From the NCBI GenBank assembly GCA_014804385.1, contig JAAUZW010000024.1, forward strand, positions 1-12,855: a stretch of 12,855 bases of DNA, written 5' to 3'. This document shows, piece after piece, positions 1-7,182 of the stretch; the first letter of the stretch is position 1, and every line of letters starts with the position of its first letter. Made by a program: the position numbers and the translations under genes. The notes beneath the pieces were generated by a model. The model was not told where the DNA came from. It worked only from the letters and a program-made list of their open reading frames with translations, and did not search any database. The stretch comes from Lachnospiraceae bacterium. GTDB taxonomy: Bacteria; Bacillota; Clostridia; Lachnospirales; Lachnospiraceae.

Positions 1-449
1 CAGACCACTACCCGATCCTTGGAGAAGGATGTCAGTTCGATGGTCTCAAACCCTTGTTGCAGTTCAGAGAGCGGCGGATTGCTGTCATAGGAGGCAAGAG
101 CCTCCAAAAGTTCCTCCCGGTTCAGACCAATGTACATAACCGGAACCGTCTCCTCCTGCTCCGTGACCGTGCCCTTTCCAAGATCTACCTGCTCCACCAG
201 ATAGAGAGTATCTGCGGTCACCACAGCGCTGTCCGCCACAGCAGTCTCGATCACCTGCTCCTCCTCTGCCATCTCCTCGCTGGACTGCGCTCTGACGCTC
301 TCATAGGCGGAACGTTTCTGCTCTGTCGTCCCATGGGAATATCGATTGGGATAAAAGAAATTCTCCGCCTTTAGTGCGCCCCAGCCGCCAAGCCCCAGCA
401 TAGTCACAGACATTATCATAAAAAAGCTGATACGTTTTACAAGCTTCAT
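1..449 (-). CDS. Partial BofC-like secreted or membrane-anchored protein (3' end outside window)
   Basis: The frame is open from an ATG at 447-449 to the window edge, giving 149 codons without a stop; the C-terminus is cut off. A GAGAGG ribosome site lies about 11 bases upstream of the ATG. Residues 1-27 are a short basic N-terminus followed by a hydrophobic segment (about 7-22), consistent with a signal peptide or membrane anchor. Residues 45-72 are polar and Glu-rich. Residues 81-149 resemble the middle part of clostridial proteins with a BofC-type C-terminal domain: a YLVEQ strand, then GLNREEL, then SFSKDRVVV at 141-149. BofC in Bacillus is a forespore protein that restrains the SpoIVB signalling protease; assigning that role here is inference from remembered family resemblance. 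The gene follows the flippase with a 72-base gap and may have its own forespore promoter. I am confident it is a real gene and only moderately confident of the family. Confidence 0.72.
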   Translation of the reverse strand, partial: MKLVKRISFFMIMSVTMLGLGGWGALKAENFFYPNRYSHGTTEQKRSAYESVRAQSSEEMAEEEQVIETAVADSAVVTADTLYLVEQVDLGKGTVTEQEETVPVMYIGLNREELLEALASYDSNPPLSELQQGFETIELTSFSKDRVVV

Positions 450-485
450 TCCGTGTTAAACCTCTCTTGTCGGATTTCCTGTAAT

Positions 486-515
486 CAGTATCAGCCAATT
501 CCAGATTTTTATGCA
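486..515 (-). promoter_or_regulatory. Possible SigG-like promoter for the BofC-like gene
   Basis: On the minus strand TGCATA (510-515) is followed, after exactly 17 bases, by GATACTG (486-492). The first box fits the SigG -35 pattern (G-H-A-T-R); the second matches 5 of 7 positions of the -10 pattern CATNHTA, with mismatches at the first and last base. Predicted transcription would begin near 479, ahead of the ribosome site at 461-466. This is a weak match in a 72-base gap, offered because a BofC-type gene would be expected to be forespore-expressed. Confidence 0.3.
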
Positions 516-521
516 GTTATC

Positions 522-2168
522 TCACAAAACGCCTATGCTTCGACCGATCAGAATAAACAGACCGCCGCCGGGAATCTCATGCAGCTCCGCTTCTCCAATC
601 ACCCGAAGGAGCATGAGAAGCAGGATATGGAAAAACACACCTGCAATCACAGCCACCAAAATGGTGATCCCATCTCCCGTAATGTCAGAGAGCACCAGCT
701 TTATCAGATACACGATCACCCCGGAGACTGCGGATGCCGCAAAGGGAAAGGCAATGCCCATGATCCAATCCGGTCTGTATTTGACACGCCTGTTTAAAAA
801 TGCAAAAGAGGCGGCCATATAAATACCGAAAAACAGAATCAGGGAACAGAGCAGTCCTTCCACTCCCATGTGCGCCCGCTGTACCAGAAAATAGGCGGTA
901 ACCAGATGTACCACAAAAGAAGCGGCCACGACAAGGAACAATTCCCGCGCCATATGCATCTTATATAGCAGCTTTCCAAAGAGAAAACTGAAGGTAAACA
1001 ACACCACCAGGATCGTTCCCTTCTGAAGCCAGCCGGCCAGAACGGATACCTGCGCCGTTGCCTTACCGTAACAGCAGGCAGAGAACGGTTTTGCTAAAAC
1101 AGCAAGATAAATGGCCGTGGGAAATGACACCATGGCGCCGTTTCGTACTGCCTGACCGAGCCGTTCCCGCATACCGCGGTATTCTTCCCGCTCGTAGGCG
1201 CCGCTTATCTTTCCGATCAGACCGTGTACAGAAAGACATGACAGCCCTGCGCCAAGCCCGATCAGAACCGCAAATTTACCATAATAGCTTCCCCAGAGCG
1301 CCGTCCGCATATCGCCCTGTTCCGTCACATTCATACAATAATTCAAAAAACGCTGATCCACCAGCATAAACAGATTAGAAAGCAGCACAATAACTGCCAA
1401 AGGCACCAGATTAGAAAGCAACATCCGCTGGATCTCAAACTGGGTTTCCGCACGTCTGCTGCTATCCTGTCCCGGCCGCCCTCTCATAGCGCCCGCATAG
1501 ATGATATAGACAACAAACAGATAAAGAAGAGTGACGATCTGGGAAAACAGAATACCCAGCACAGCGCCGGCTGCACCATAAGCATAGGCATGAGCCTCCG
1601 TCTGCTTGAGTGCCGCCACCTTCAGTCCATAGTTATAGCAGATTCTGCCGCCGAACACAGCCCCGATAAACAGAGCGATCTTTTCGATATATAGGGAATG
1701 CGCCACCAAAACACCCATGCCATAGCCGTTAAAATATCCTCGAAATGAACCTGTCAACGCTGCGAAAAATACTGCGGGCACAACCGCTAAAAGCGCCATA
1801 CGGCAGAGGTGCTCAAGCACCAACACATCCGCGATCCATCCGGAAAAAACCAACAATAAAAGAGCCATCACCGCGCCCAGAAAAAGATTCATAAAAAGGC
1901 CGGTTCGAAAAACCTTCCGTGCATTCCGATAACGCTCCCTCTTGACACGGTACCGTATGATCCCCGCCAGAGTACGGGACATGCCGTAGGAAGTGACCAG
2001 AGAAGTCAATAAAAACAGCTCCATTGCAGGAGCAAACAAGCCCACTCCTCCATCCCCTATGATACGGGAAAGCGGAATCCGCATAAAAAGAAGGATCATA
2101 TAGGACACGATCCCCGCAGAGAGGACGATTCTGTTTTTCAGATTTTTAGTCATCCATTGTATTTTCAT
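522..2168 (-). CDS. SpoVB/MurJ-superfamily (MOP) lipid-linked oligosaccharide flippase
   Basis: 548 residues, overwhelmingly hydrophobic, with about 14 likely membrane helices spread over the whole length, as expected for the MOP exporter superfamily (polysaccharide flippases, SpoVB, MurJ). The segment FRGYFNGYGMG (about 142-152) followed by an EK-containing helix corresponds to the FRGYxQG...EQ signature of SpoVB/YtgP-type proteins. Such proteins move undecaprenyl-linked cell-wall or polysaccharide precursors across the membrane; the exact substrate cannot be read from sequence. The start is ATG at 2168, with GAGG six bases upstream, and the gene begins 27 bases after ybeY, so it is very likely co-transcribed with it. 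Its position at the end of a yqfC-ybeY cluster, followed by a BofC-like gene, hints at a role in spore cortex or envelope synthesis. That is inference; a vegetative polysaccharide flippase is the main alternative. Confidence 0.88.
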   Translation of the reverse strand: MKIQWMTKNLKNRIVLSAGIVSYMILLFMRIPLSRIIGDGGVGLFAPAMELFLLTSLVTSYGMSRTLAGIIRYRVKRERYRNARKVFRTGLFMNLFLGAVMALLLLVFSGWIADVLVLEHLCRMALLAVVPAVFFAALTGSFRGYFNGYGMGVLVAHSLYIEKIALFIGAVFGGRICYNYGLKVAALKQTEAHAYAYGAAGAVLGILFSQIVTLLYLFVVYIIYAGAMRGRPGQDSSRRAETQFEIQRMLLSNLVPLAVIVLLSNLFMLVDQRFLNYCMNVTEQGDMRTALWGSYYGKFAVLIGLGAGLSCLSVHGLIGKISGAYEREEYRGMRERLGQAVRNGAMVSFPTAIYLAVLAKPFSACCYGKATAQVSVLAGWLQKGTILVVLFTFSFLFGKLLYKMHMARELFLVVAASFVVHLVTAYFLVQRAHMGVEGLLCSLILFFGIYMAASFAFLNRRVKYRPDWIMGIAFPFAASAVSGVIVYLIKLVLSDITGDGITILVAVIAGVFFHILLLMLLRVIGEAELHEIPGGGLFILIGRSIGVL

Positions 2169-2195
2169 TGTTATCCTCGATATATCTCCTGAGAA

Positions 2196-2696
2196 CTAAT
2201 CCCTCGTGATGCCAAGAGCTGCAAGCACAGCCTCCTGTTTTTCCTCCATCCGGACCGCTTCCTTCTCCTCCATGTGATCGTAACCGCACAGATGAAAAAG
2301 ACTGTGCGCTACAAGAAAGGCAAACTCCCTCAGTTCGCTGTGCCCGTACTCTTTTGCCTGCGACTTCACACGCTCCACTGACAGAATGATGTCCCCCAGA
2401 ACAAGCTCGCCGCTGTCCGGGTCGAAGCAATCCGCCTCCGCTTTTTCCGCTATGGAAAAATCTCCCGGCGTTTCAAACTCCAGATTGGGAAATGAGAGTA
2501 CATCCGTCTCTGCGTCCATATCACGATACTGCGCATTGTACTTTCGGATTCCTGTGCCATCCGTCAGAAGAAGGCTCACTGTCGCCTCGTAAGGGCATCC
2601 CTCCGCTGTAAGCACTGCCTCCATGACCCGGTCCAGAGTCTCTTTTTCCGAAAAGGCAAAGGACTGCGCTGTCTCATTCTCAACGTAGGAAGTCAT
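2196..2696 (-). CDS. ybeY: Endoribonuclease YbeY (rRNA maturation factor)
   Basis: 166 residues, normal for the family. The zinc-binding signature HxxxHxxGYDH is present as HSLFHLCGYDH at residues 131-141 (His131, His135, His141), and the upstream family motif TDVLSFP is at 64-70. The usual Gly after the first His is Ser here, which does not touch a ligand. YbeY is a cytoplasmic metal-dependent RNase acting in 16S rRNA 3'-end processing and late ribosome quality control. The ATG at 2696 lies inside the last codons of the HD-protein gene (17-base overlap), with AGGAG about 10 bases upstream, suggesting coupled translation. The position directly after phoH and pgpH-type genes is the conserved arrangement in Firmicutes (yqfG in B. 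subtilis). Confidence 0.97.
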   Translation of the reverse strand: MTSYVENETAQSFAFSEKETLDRVMEAVLTAEGCPYEATVSLLLTDGTGIRKYNAQYRDMDAETDVLSFPNLEFETPGDFSIAEKAEADCFDPDSGELVLGDIILSVERVKSQAKEYGHSELREFAFLVAHSLFHLCGYDHMEEKEAVRMEEKQEAVLAALGITRD

Positions 2697-3927
2697 AATA
2701 CAGTTTCTCCTGTAAAAATATTTTTTTCATTCTATAAAGCTGCCCCAGAGAAATATCATTTTCCCAGAGCTCGTCCGTCTCAAACTTTTTGCGGAACACG
2801 GTGTCGATCAACTGGGCGTAGTCTAACTCCGCCTTTGGATCCTTCGCAAACAGATACAGGATCGAGGAGACAATACAATCCGCAAACAGCACTACGATGG
2901 TCTCCTTCGACACAACCTTTTCATCCGGATCCACATATTCTTTCAAGATCCGCTTTGTCTTAGGCGGAAAATGATACTTATCGCAGATTGAGGAAACATT
3001 CTCCCAGGTGTTTTCACCCAAGAGTTTTCCGATTCTGTGATAATAGCCGCAGGCCTTTATAGCCGCATCGTCAAGCCCCAGATTTCTGGCGATCTTATCG
3101 CTCAGATAGGCCGTGTGAATGGCGTGATAATATTCCTCCTTGGAAAGCTCCTTTAGTTGTACGAGCAAAGGACACTCCGGATCGTTGAGCTCCATATATT
3201 TATCCCGGTATCGATGGATCACCACAGAGCTGACCATTTTCAGGCTGACCAGAAGAAGAATGCCGCACACCATCAGATTGATCACCGGTATCATAAACTG
3301 ACCGATAGACAGTTTCTCCTGGGAAAAAAGGATCACGTTTGCAGTAAGGCACAAAGCTAGGATCATCATGGATATGAACATGGGAATAGCCACCTTGAAA
3401 TCCTCATCCAGATTGGCAAATACTAAAATCCCTGCCATGCCGCTGATAAAATACAGCCAGAAAATGGCATAGTCACAGCCCGCAAAATTCACGGCAAGGA
3501 GAAGACATAAGCTTCCTGCCACAAGTCCCGTCATCCCGTTGCTGAACATGGCAAGCAGGACAAAGATTACCAGAAAAGGCCATCCCGCGACAGGCAGATA
3601 GGGTAAAAAGACCGCAATTACAAGCGCGACCAGATAAGTGAGTGAAAACCTCCCGTAGCGCCCCTCGTTCCGATAGATAAAAAAGCCGTTTATCTCACTC
3701 ATGACAAAGGAAAAGATGACGATTCCCGTTCCCGCCAGGATCATGACCACATTCCGGATCATAAGGTCCGTTTTACTCCCATAGAGCATACTGCCGAGCC
3801 ATGCGATCACGCCCGCCGCCGGAAACATCAAGGTAAAGATCACGATTCTTTTTATGATATTACTGTTTTGTTGCTGCGTACTATTTTTTTCCACGTTCGT
3901 AATTCCTGCTTTTTGATTTTTGTTCAC
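2680..3927 (-). CDS. PgpH/YqfF-type membrane HD protein with degenerate HD site, lacking the extracellular domain
   Basis: 415 residues. Residues about 27-233 form six or seven membrane helices and 245-415 form an HD-type domain. The segment PLLVQLKE...YYHAI aligns with the PLLxRLxxEAPGTYHHS region of PgpH, the c-di-AMP phosphodiesterase, and the gene occupies the pgpH (yqfF) position between phoH and ybeY. PgpH proteins are usually about 700 residues with a large extracellular 7TMR-HDED domain; here that part is absent. The catalytic dyad reads His297-Arg298 (YYHRIGK) instead of His-Asp, and the later HVKxG and EHHGT histidines have no counterpart. His268, His297 and Asp350 (FADC) remain. 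Hydrolysis of c-di-AMP is therefore doubtful; a sensory or scaffold role is possible. The called start is GTG 3927, 47 bases inside phoH. A GTG at 3894 with AGGA nine bases upstream is an equally good alternative. Confidence 0.9.
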   Translation of the reverse strand: MNKNQKAGITNVEKNSTQQQNSNIIKRIVIFTLMFPAAGVIAWLGSMLYGSKTDLMIRNVVMILAGTGIVIFSFVMSEINGFFIYRNEGRYGRFSLTYLVALVIAVFLPYLPVAGWPFLVIFVLLAMFSNGMTGLVAGSLCLLLAVNFAGCDYAIFWLYFISGMAGILVFANLDEDFKVAIPMFISMMILALCLTANVILFSQEKLSIGQFMIPVINLMVCGILLLVSLKMVSSVVIHRYRDKYMELNDPECPLLVQLKELSKEEYYHAIHTAYLSDKIARNLGLDDAAIKACGYYHRIGKLLGENTWENVSSICDKYHFPPKTKRILKEYVDPDEKVVSKETIVVLFADCIVSSILYLFAKDPKAELDYAQLIDTVFRKKFETDELWENDISLGQLYRMKKIFLQEKLYYDFLR

Positions 3928-4894
3928 TGCGGCGTTTCTCTCTGGCCTCGTAGTCGTCGTATGCCTTCACGATCTTTTGTACCAGAGGATGCCGTACCAC
4001 ATCTTTACTGTTCAGGGTACAGAATGCGATATCGTCTATCTTAGACAATACCCTTCCCGCCACATCAAGCCCTGACCTTACATCCGGCGACAGATCCTTC
4101 TGAGAAGCATCCCCGGTCACTACTACTTTAGAGCCAAAACCGATCCTGGTGAGAAACATTTTCATCTGCGCCGGTGTGGTGTTCTGTGCTTCATCCAGAA
4201 TGATATAGGCATTATCCAGAGTTCTGCCCCGCATATAGGCAAGGGGCGCTACCTCGATCAGCCCCTTCTCCATATTCCTTGCAAAGCTTTCCGCACCCAT
4301 GATCTGATAAAGCGCATCGTAGAGGGGTCTGAGATAAGGATCTACCTTGCTTTGCAGATCCCCCGGCAAAAAACCCAGCTTCTCTCCCGCCTCAATGGCA
4401 GGCCGGGTCAGGATGATACGGCTGACCTCGTTGTTTTTAAAGGCAGTCACAGCCATAGCCATGGCCAGATAGGTCTTACCGGTACCTGCCGGTCCCACCC
4501 CGAAAACGATCATGTTATCCCGCATAGCGTCCACATACTGTTTTTGTCCCAGGGTCTTTGGTTTGATCGGCTTCCCGTTTACAGTGTGACAGATACAGTC
4601 ACTGTCCATGGCAAGCAGCATGTCCTCACGATGCTCCTTCCCCAGCTCTATAGCATAATCCACACTCTGTTCCTCCAAAACCGTACCTCTTTTTGACAAA
4701 GTAAGCAGCTCTCCCACGATCCTGGCTGCCTGATCCACAGATTCCTGTTCGCCGGATATCCGAACTGCACCGTCCCGGTTCACGATCATCACCTTCAGAT
4801 CGTCTTCTATTTTCTTGATGTGAGAATCAAACTCTCCGAAGAGATTCTGCATGTGCTCCACAGGCACATCTAAACTGACTGTAAACGCTCCCAT
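3881..4894 (-). CDS. phoH: PhoH family ATPase (PhoH/YqfE type)
   Basis: 337 residues, close to the usual 320. Residues 1-65 form a small KH-like nucleic-acid-binding module (the ALFGxxDxHIKxIE-type N-terminus), and the P-loop ATPase follows. Walker A GPAGTGKT is at 134-141, Walker B IILDEAQN at 231-238, and VVTGD at about 258-262. PhoH proteins are cytoplasmic ATPases thought to act on RNA; the family lies next to ybeY in most bacteria, supporting a role in RNA or ribosome metabolism, but the exact activity is not established. Start ATG 4894 is preceded by AAGGTGG at about seven bases and lies 25 bases inside the end of yqfD. The C-terminus is highly basic (RREKRR-like patches) and overlaps the next gene. 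Confidence 0.96.
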   Translation of the reverse strand: MGAFTVSLDVPVEHMQNLFGEFDSHIKKIEDDLKVMIVNRDGAVRISGEQESVDQAARIVGELLTLSKRGTVLEEQSVDYAIELGKEHREDMLLAMDSDCICHTVNGKPIKPKTLGQKQYVDAMRDNMIVFGVGPAGTGKTYLAMAMAVTAFKNNEVSRIILTRPAIEAGEKLGFLPGDLQSKVDPYLRPLYDALYQIMGAESFARNMEKGLIEVAPLAYMRGRTLDNAYIILDEAQNTTPAQMKMFLTRIGFGSKVVVTGDASQKDLSPDVRSGLDVAGRVLSKIDDIAFCTLNSKDVVRHPLVQKIVKAYDDYEAREKRRSEQKSKSRNYERGKK

Positions 4895-6165
4895 GCCCCA
4901 CCTTTCAGGATGACAGCACGTGTCTGATCCGACTGCTGCTCCTCCTCAGGCACCTCGACGGCCTCCGCCTCAGTGGGGAGCAGCTTCACGGCAGATTCCT
5001 CGAGCTGCATATTGGCATATAATACCCATTTTTTATCGTTCTTTTTTATTGTAACATTTTTTTCTGTAATTTGTACCCCTTTTTCCAGTAAAGTTGAGAT
5101 ATTTTTACGCCATTCCTCCTGCAGCAGTGCTTTCATCTCCTCATCAGTATGCTTCTTCGCCGCAACTTCATATTCCTGCACCGTCTTTTGTCCATAAAAC
5201 AGAGGCAGATAAAGATGATCGAGAAGCTTTACCTGCTTTTTCTCCTCACTGGTATCATAGAGATCATAGGGAATCCCGAAAAGCCGCAGGGTGATCTCCT
5301 TAGAGCCCGCGCCAAGCACCGGAATATCCAGTTTTTCTCCTGTATAACATTTTTCTTCGTAAGCCACAGGCGCTTCCAGAGAAACCTGTTTTGTATAGCG
5401 CAGCAATATATCCGCATCCGCCTTCACATATTGATACCGGCGCACGGTAGTATCCTCATTGTAGACAGGGATCGCACCGCTCACAAGCACATCTCCCGCC
5501 TTGACACTGTCTCCGCAGGACACTAACGGGACGCCGCTTCTGGTGATAATATAGGTGACGATTCCATCTTTCTCCGCCACCAGATCCATGCCGCCGGCTG
5601 CAGTTTCACTCTTTTGCTCATCATAGACAGGCATCTCATTTTCCTTGATTCGAACAAGCAGTGTTGTACCCCGAAGCTGAAGCGAGGTCCAAGTAATCAG
5701 ATCATAATCCTTTCGGAGTGCCTGTTCCAACGTCTCGATCTGAAGATCACTTTTTTTCATGGCAGTGTGCACGCCCTGTTCCTGCAGATACTCCATGAGA
5801 ACATCCTCCGTCAGCGCGTAGTTTCCCTCGATTCTGATATCCCAGATACAGCGGGAGGCCAGACTCCAGAACAGGATGCAGCAAAAAAGCCCTGCCACAA
5901 AAAGCTTTCTCTTTTGCATTTTTGACACAAAAAAAGGCAGTCCGTATCTGTGCAGAACGGCCACCCTCGTCCCCGTTTTTTTCAAGAGAGGCTTCAGGGC
6001 AAAAAAACCCGCTATACTCATCCGCATCGTATGATAATCACCATGATCCTCAATGTCCCACACCAGAATGTCATGATTGCCGCATAGATTCAAAAGGCGC
6101 TCTACAGAATACCCCCACACTCTGACAACCACATACCCTCTTATATACTGTATCCAATGAAGCAT
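4870..6165 (-). CDS. yqfD: Sporulation protein YqfD
   Basis: 431 residues. The N-terminal 85 residues are a soluble domain with the family pattern (GYVxVRVxGxxxERLLNLC, and LHRYGLPFF at 71-79). A single strong membrane helix lies at about 87-104, followed by a large domain beginning with WDIRIEGN (107-114), consistent with an exported or membrane-proximal portion. The protein is slightly longer than the roughly 400 residues usual for YqfD because of a Glu-rich tail (about 400-431). In Bacillus yqfD is part of the SigE mother-cell regulon, and its product, with YqfC, is needed for efficient sporulation in Clostridia; the biochemical role is unknown. ATG 6165 has GGGAGAG about five bases upstream. 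The 18-base gap to yqfC and the overlap with phoH show operon organisation. Confidence 0.95.
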   Translation of the reverse strand: MLHWIQYIRGYVVVRVWGYSVERLLNLCGNHDILVWDIEDHGDYHTMRMSIAGFFALKPLLKKTGTRVAVLHRYGLPFFVSKMQKRKLFVAGLFCCILFWSLASRCIWDIRIEGNYALTEDVLMEYLQEQGVHTAMKKSDLQIETLEQALRKDYDLITWTSLQLRGTTLLVRIKENEMPVYDEQKSETAAGGMDLVAEKDGIVTYIITRSGVPLVSCGDSVKAGDVLVSGAIPVYNEDTTVRRYQYVKADADILLRYTKQVSLEAPVAYEEKCYTGEKLDIPVLGAGSKEITLRLFGIPYDLYDTSEEKKQVKLLDHLYLPLFYGQKTVQEYEVAAKKHTDEEMKALLQEEWRKNISTLLEKGVQITEKNVTIKKNDKKWVLYANMQLEESAVKLLPTEAEAVEVPEEEQQSDQTRAVILKGGAWERLQSV

Positions 6166-6183
6166 AGATTCTCTCCCGCACGC

Positions 6184-6483
6184 TTAGAGATAACGAAGCG
6201 CATCAATTTTTCCGCTTATTTTCATATCTTCATTGGTATAGTAATCTATGGACAAGGAACTGCCCTCAAAACAGATCTTTGTATTTTTTCCCTGCAGCAC
6301 AATAGTTTCTGTGGTGTACTCCAGAATTCCCTTATAATTTTCGATAAATGCCTCCCGATTCCCCGTGACCGTGACGATGGCCGCGCCAAGCATCGTGTCC
6401 TTTGGAAGCTTAAGCGATTCTACCATAAGCTCTCTCGATCTTAATAACGGTGAAAGCGGAGATCGTCTGTTTTCTCTTCTCAT
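6184..6483 (-). CDS. yqfC: Sporulation protein YqfC (YabP/YqfC family)
   Basis: 99 residues from the ATG at 6481-6483, matching the roughly 93-residue size of Bacillus YqfC. Family features: LKLPKD (25-30), the VTVTGNREAFIENYKGILEY region typical of YabP/YqfC proteins, and a C-terminal ISGKIDALRYL comparable to the LEGKIEQVxF ending. It is a small beta-rich protein of the mother-cell sporulation programme, normally encoded immediately before yqfD, as here. The reading frame remains open upstream to an ATG at 6594, but that extension is the translation of a noncoding tandem repeat, so the internal ATG is preferred. No convincing Shine-Dalgarno sequence precedes 6483, which leaves some doubt about efficiency or exact start. 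Confidence 0.92.
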   Translation of the reverse strand: MRRENRRSPLSPLLRSRELMVESLKLPKDTMLGAAIVTVTGNREAFIENYKGILEYTTETIVLQGKNTKICFEGSSLSIDYYTNEDMKISGKIDALRYL

Positions 6484-6521
6484 AGTAAAATATATGCAGA
6501 GGCTAAACCAATAATGCCACA

Positions 6522-6665
6522 GCATATGCCTTAAATACCACAGCCTAAAACATTTAAGGAGAATGCGCAGCAGATACCCCAAATGCCACAACATAAATCA
6601 TTCAAGAAGAATACGCAGCATATGCCTTAAATGCCACAACCTAAAACATTTAAGGAGAATGCGTA
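6522..6665. repeat. Three tandem 48-base palindromic repeats
   Basis: Three consecutive units of exactly 48 bases occupy 6522-6569, 6570-6617 and 6618-6665. Units 1 and 3 differ at only three positions. Unit 2 is clearly more divergent. Each well-preserved unit contains the inverted repeat CCTTAAAT ... ATTTAAGG (15-base spacer) flanked by GCAT ... ATGC, so it could fold into a hairpin on either strand. In unit 2 this inverted repeat has decayed. One minus-strand frame is open through units 1 and 2 up to yqfC and gives Leu/Arg/Trp-rich nonsense, which I do not regard as a gene. The array resembles the small dispersed palindromic elements found in many Clostridia. Confidence 0.85.
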
Positions 6666-6673
6666 GCATTCTC
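6655..6673. repeat. Perfect 19-base inverted repeat at the array edge
   Basis: GAGAATGC, a three-base loop GTA, then GCATTCTC: eight perfectly complementary pairs, extendable outward by a G-T and an A-T pair. It is created by the last bases of the third 48-base unit and the adjacent sequence, and lies three bases from the strong GC-rich hairpin after rlmH, so the two could stack as consecutive stem-loops in the transcript. Confidence 0.75.
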
Positions 6674-6676
6674 TTA

Positions 6677-6700
6677 GATTGTCGCCGCGGGGCGACAATC
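6677..6700 (-). terminator. Perfect hairpin directly after rlmH, possible terminator or RNA-stabilising element
   Basis: GATTGTCGCC and GGCGACAATC form a perfect ten-pair stem around a four-base loop, two bases after the rlmH stop codon. The stem is GC-rich at the loop end. On the minus strand it is followed by CTAAGAGAATGC rather than a run of T, so it is not a textbook intrinsic terminator. It may terminate weakly, protect the rlmH mRNA 3' end, or be the terminal arm of the adjacent repeat element. Confidence 0.45.
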
Positions 6701-6702
6701 GG

Positions 6703-7182
6703 TTATTTATGATAGGGTTCCCCGTTTATGATCCGATAGGCGCGGTAAATCTGCTCCAACAAAACAACCCGCATCAGCTGGTGCGGGAATGTCATCTTAG
6801 AAAAGCTGACCGCCAGGTCAGCCCGCTCTTTTATAATATTATGTAAACCAGTTGAGCCGCCAATCACAAAAACGATATGACTCACTCCATTGATTCCCAG
6901 TTCTCGTATTTTTTCCGCAAAGCCTTCCGAATCGTACATACGACCCTCGATCTCCAGCGTTATCACACAGGCATTTTCCGGCAAAAAACGCAGGATACGC
7001 TCCGCCTCTCTGGCAAGTATCTGTTCCTGCGCTTTCTCGGAGGCTCCTTCTATGGTTTTTTCGTCCTCCACTTCCCGGATCTCTAATTTACAATAACGTG
7101 AAAGCCGCTTTCCGTATTCAGAAACCGCCTCCCGGTAGAATTTCTCCTTCAGTTTACCGACTGTGATCACTGTTATCTTCAT
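6703..7182 (-). CDS. rlmH: 23S rRNA (pseudouridine1915-N3)-methyltransferase RlmH
   Basis: 159 residues from ATG 7182, the standard family length. It starts with the canonical MKITVITVGKLKEK; seven extra codons possible upstream are not part of the family. The SPOUT-fold SAM-binding loop FVIGGSTGL is at 105-113, and the ending SKMTFPHQLMRVVLLEQ ... INGEPYHK, including the invariant C-terminal YHK, is intact. RlmH acts as a homodimer, methylating pseudouridine 1915 in helix 69 of assembled 70S ribosomes. AGGGA lies about five bases before the ATG. The gene begins 29 bases inside the preceding small membrane-protein gene, so it is probably translated from the same mRNA. Confidence 0.98.
   Translation of the reverse strand: MKITVITVGKLKEKFYREAVSEYGKRLSRYCKLEIREVEDEKTIEGASEKAQEQILAREAERILRFLPENACVITLEIEGRMYDSEGFAEKIRELGINGVSHIVFVIGGSTGLHNIIKERADLAVSFSKMTFPHQLMRVVLLEQIYRAYRIINGEPYHK

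Noticed and set aside
1371..1425. Repeated 14-base sequence CAGATTAGAAAGCA inside the flippase gene
   Set aside because: It encodes two LLSNL motifs in neighbouring membrane helices; a coincidence of repetitive hydrophobic coding rather than a mobile or regulatory repeat.
2146..2430. 94-codon minus-strand frame overlapping ybeY
   Set aside because: It lies in another frame of ybeY, which carries the intact zinc motif; the composition is Ser/Gly/Arg-rich nonsense.
6484..6540. SigE-type promoter before yqfC
   Set aside because: A CATATATT sequence resembles a SigE -10 box, but it lies so close to the ATG that there is no room for a leader, and no -35 box is found at proper spacing; expected from family knowledge but not supported.
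6484..6594. N-terminal extension of yqfC to an ATG at 6594
   Set aside because: The extra 37 residues are a translation of the 48-base repeats (Leu/Arg/Trp/Cys-rich) and do not exist in the YqfC family; the 99-residue form fits the family length.
6522..6665. Possible CRISPR array from tandem repeats
   Set aside because: The units are contiguous with no unique spacers, the middle one is decayed, and there are no cas genes nearby.
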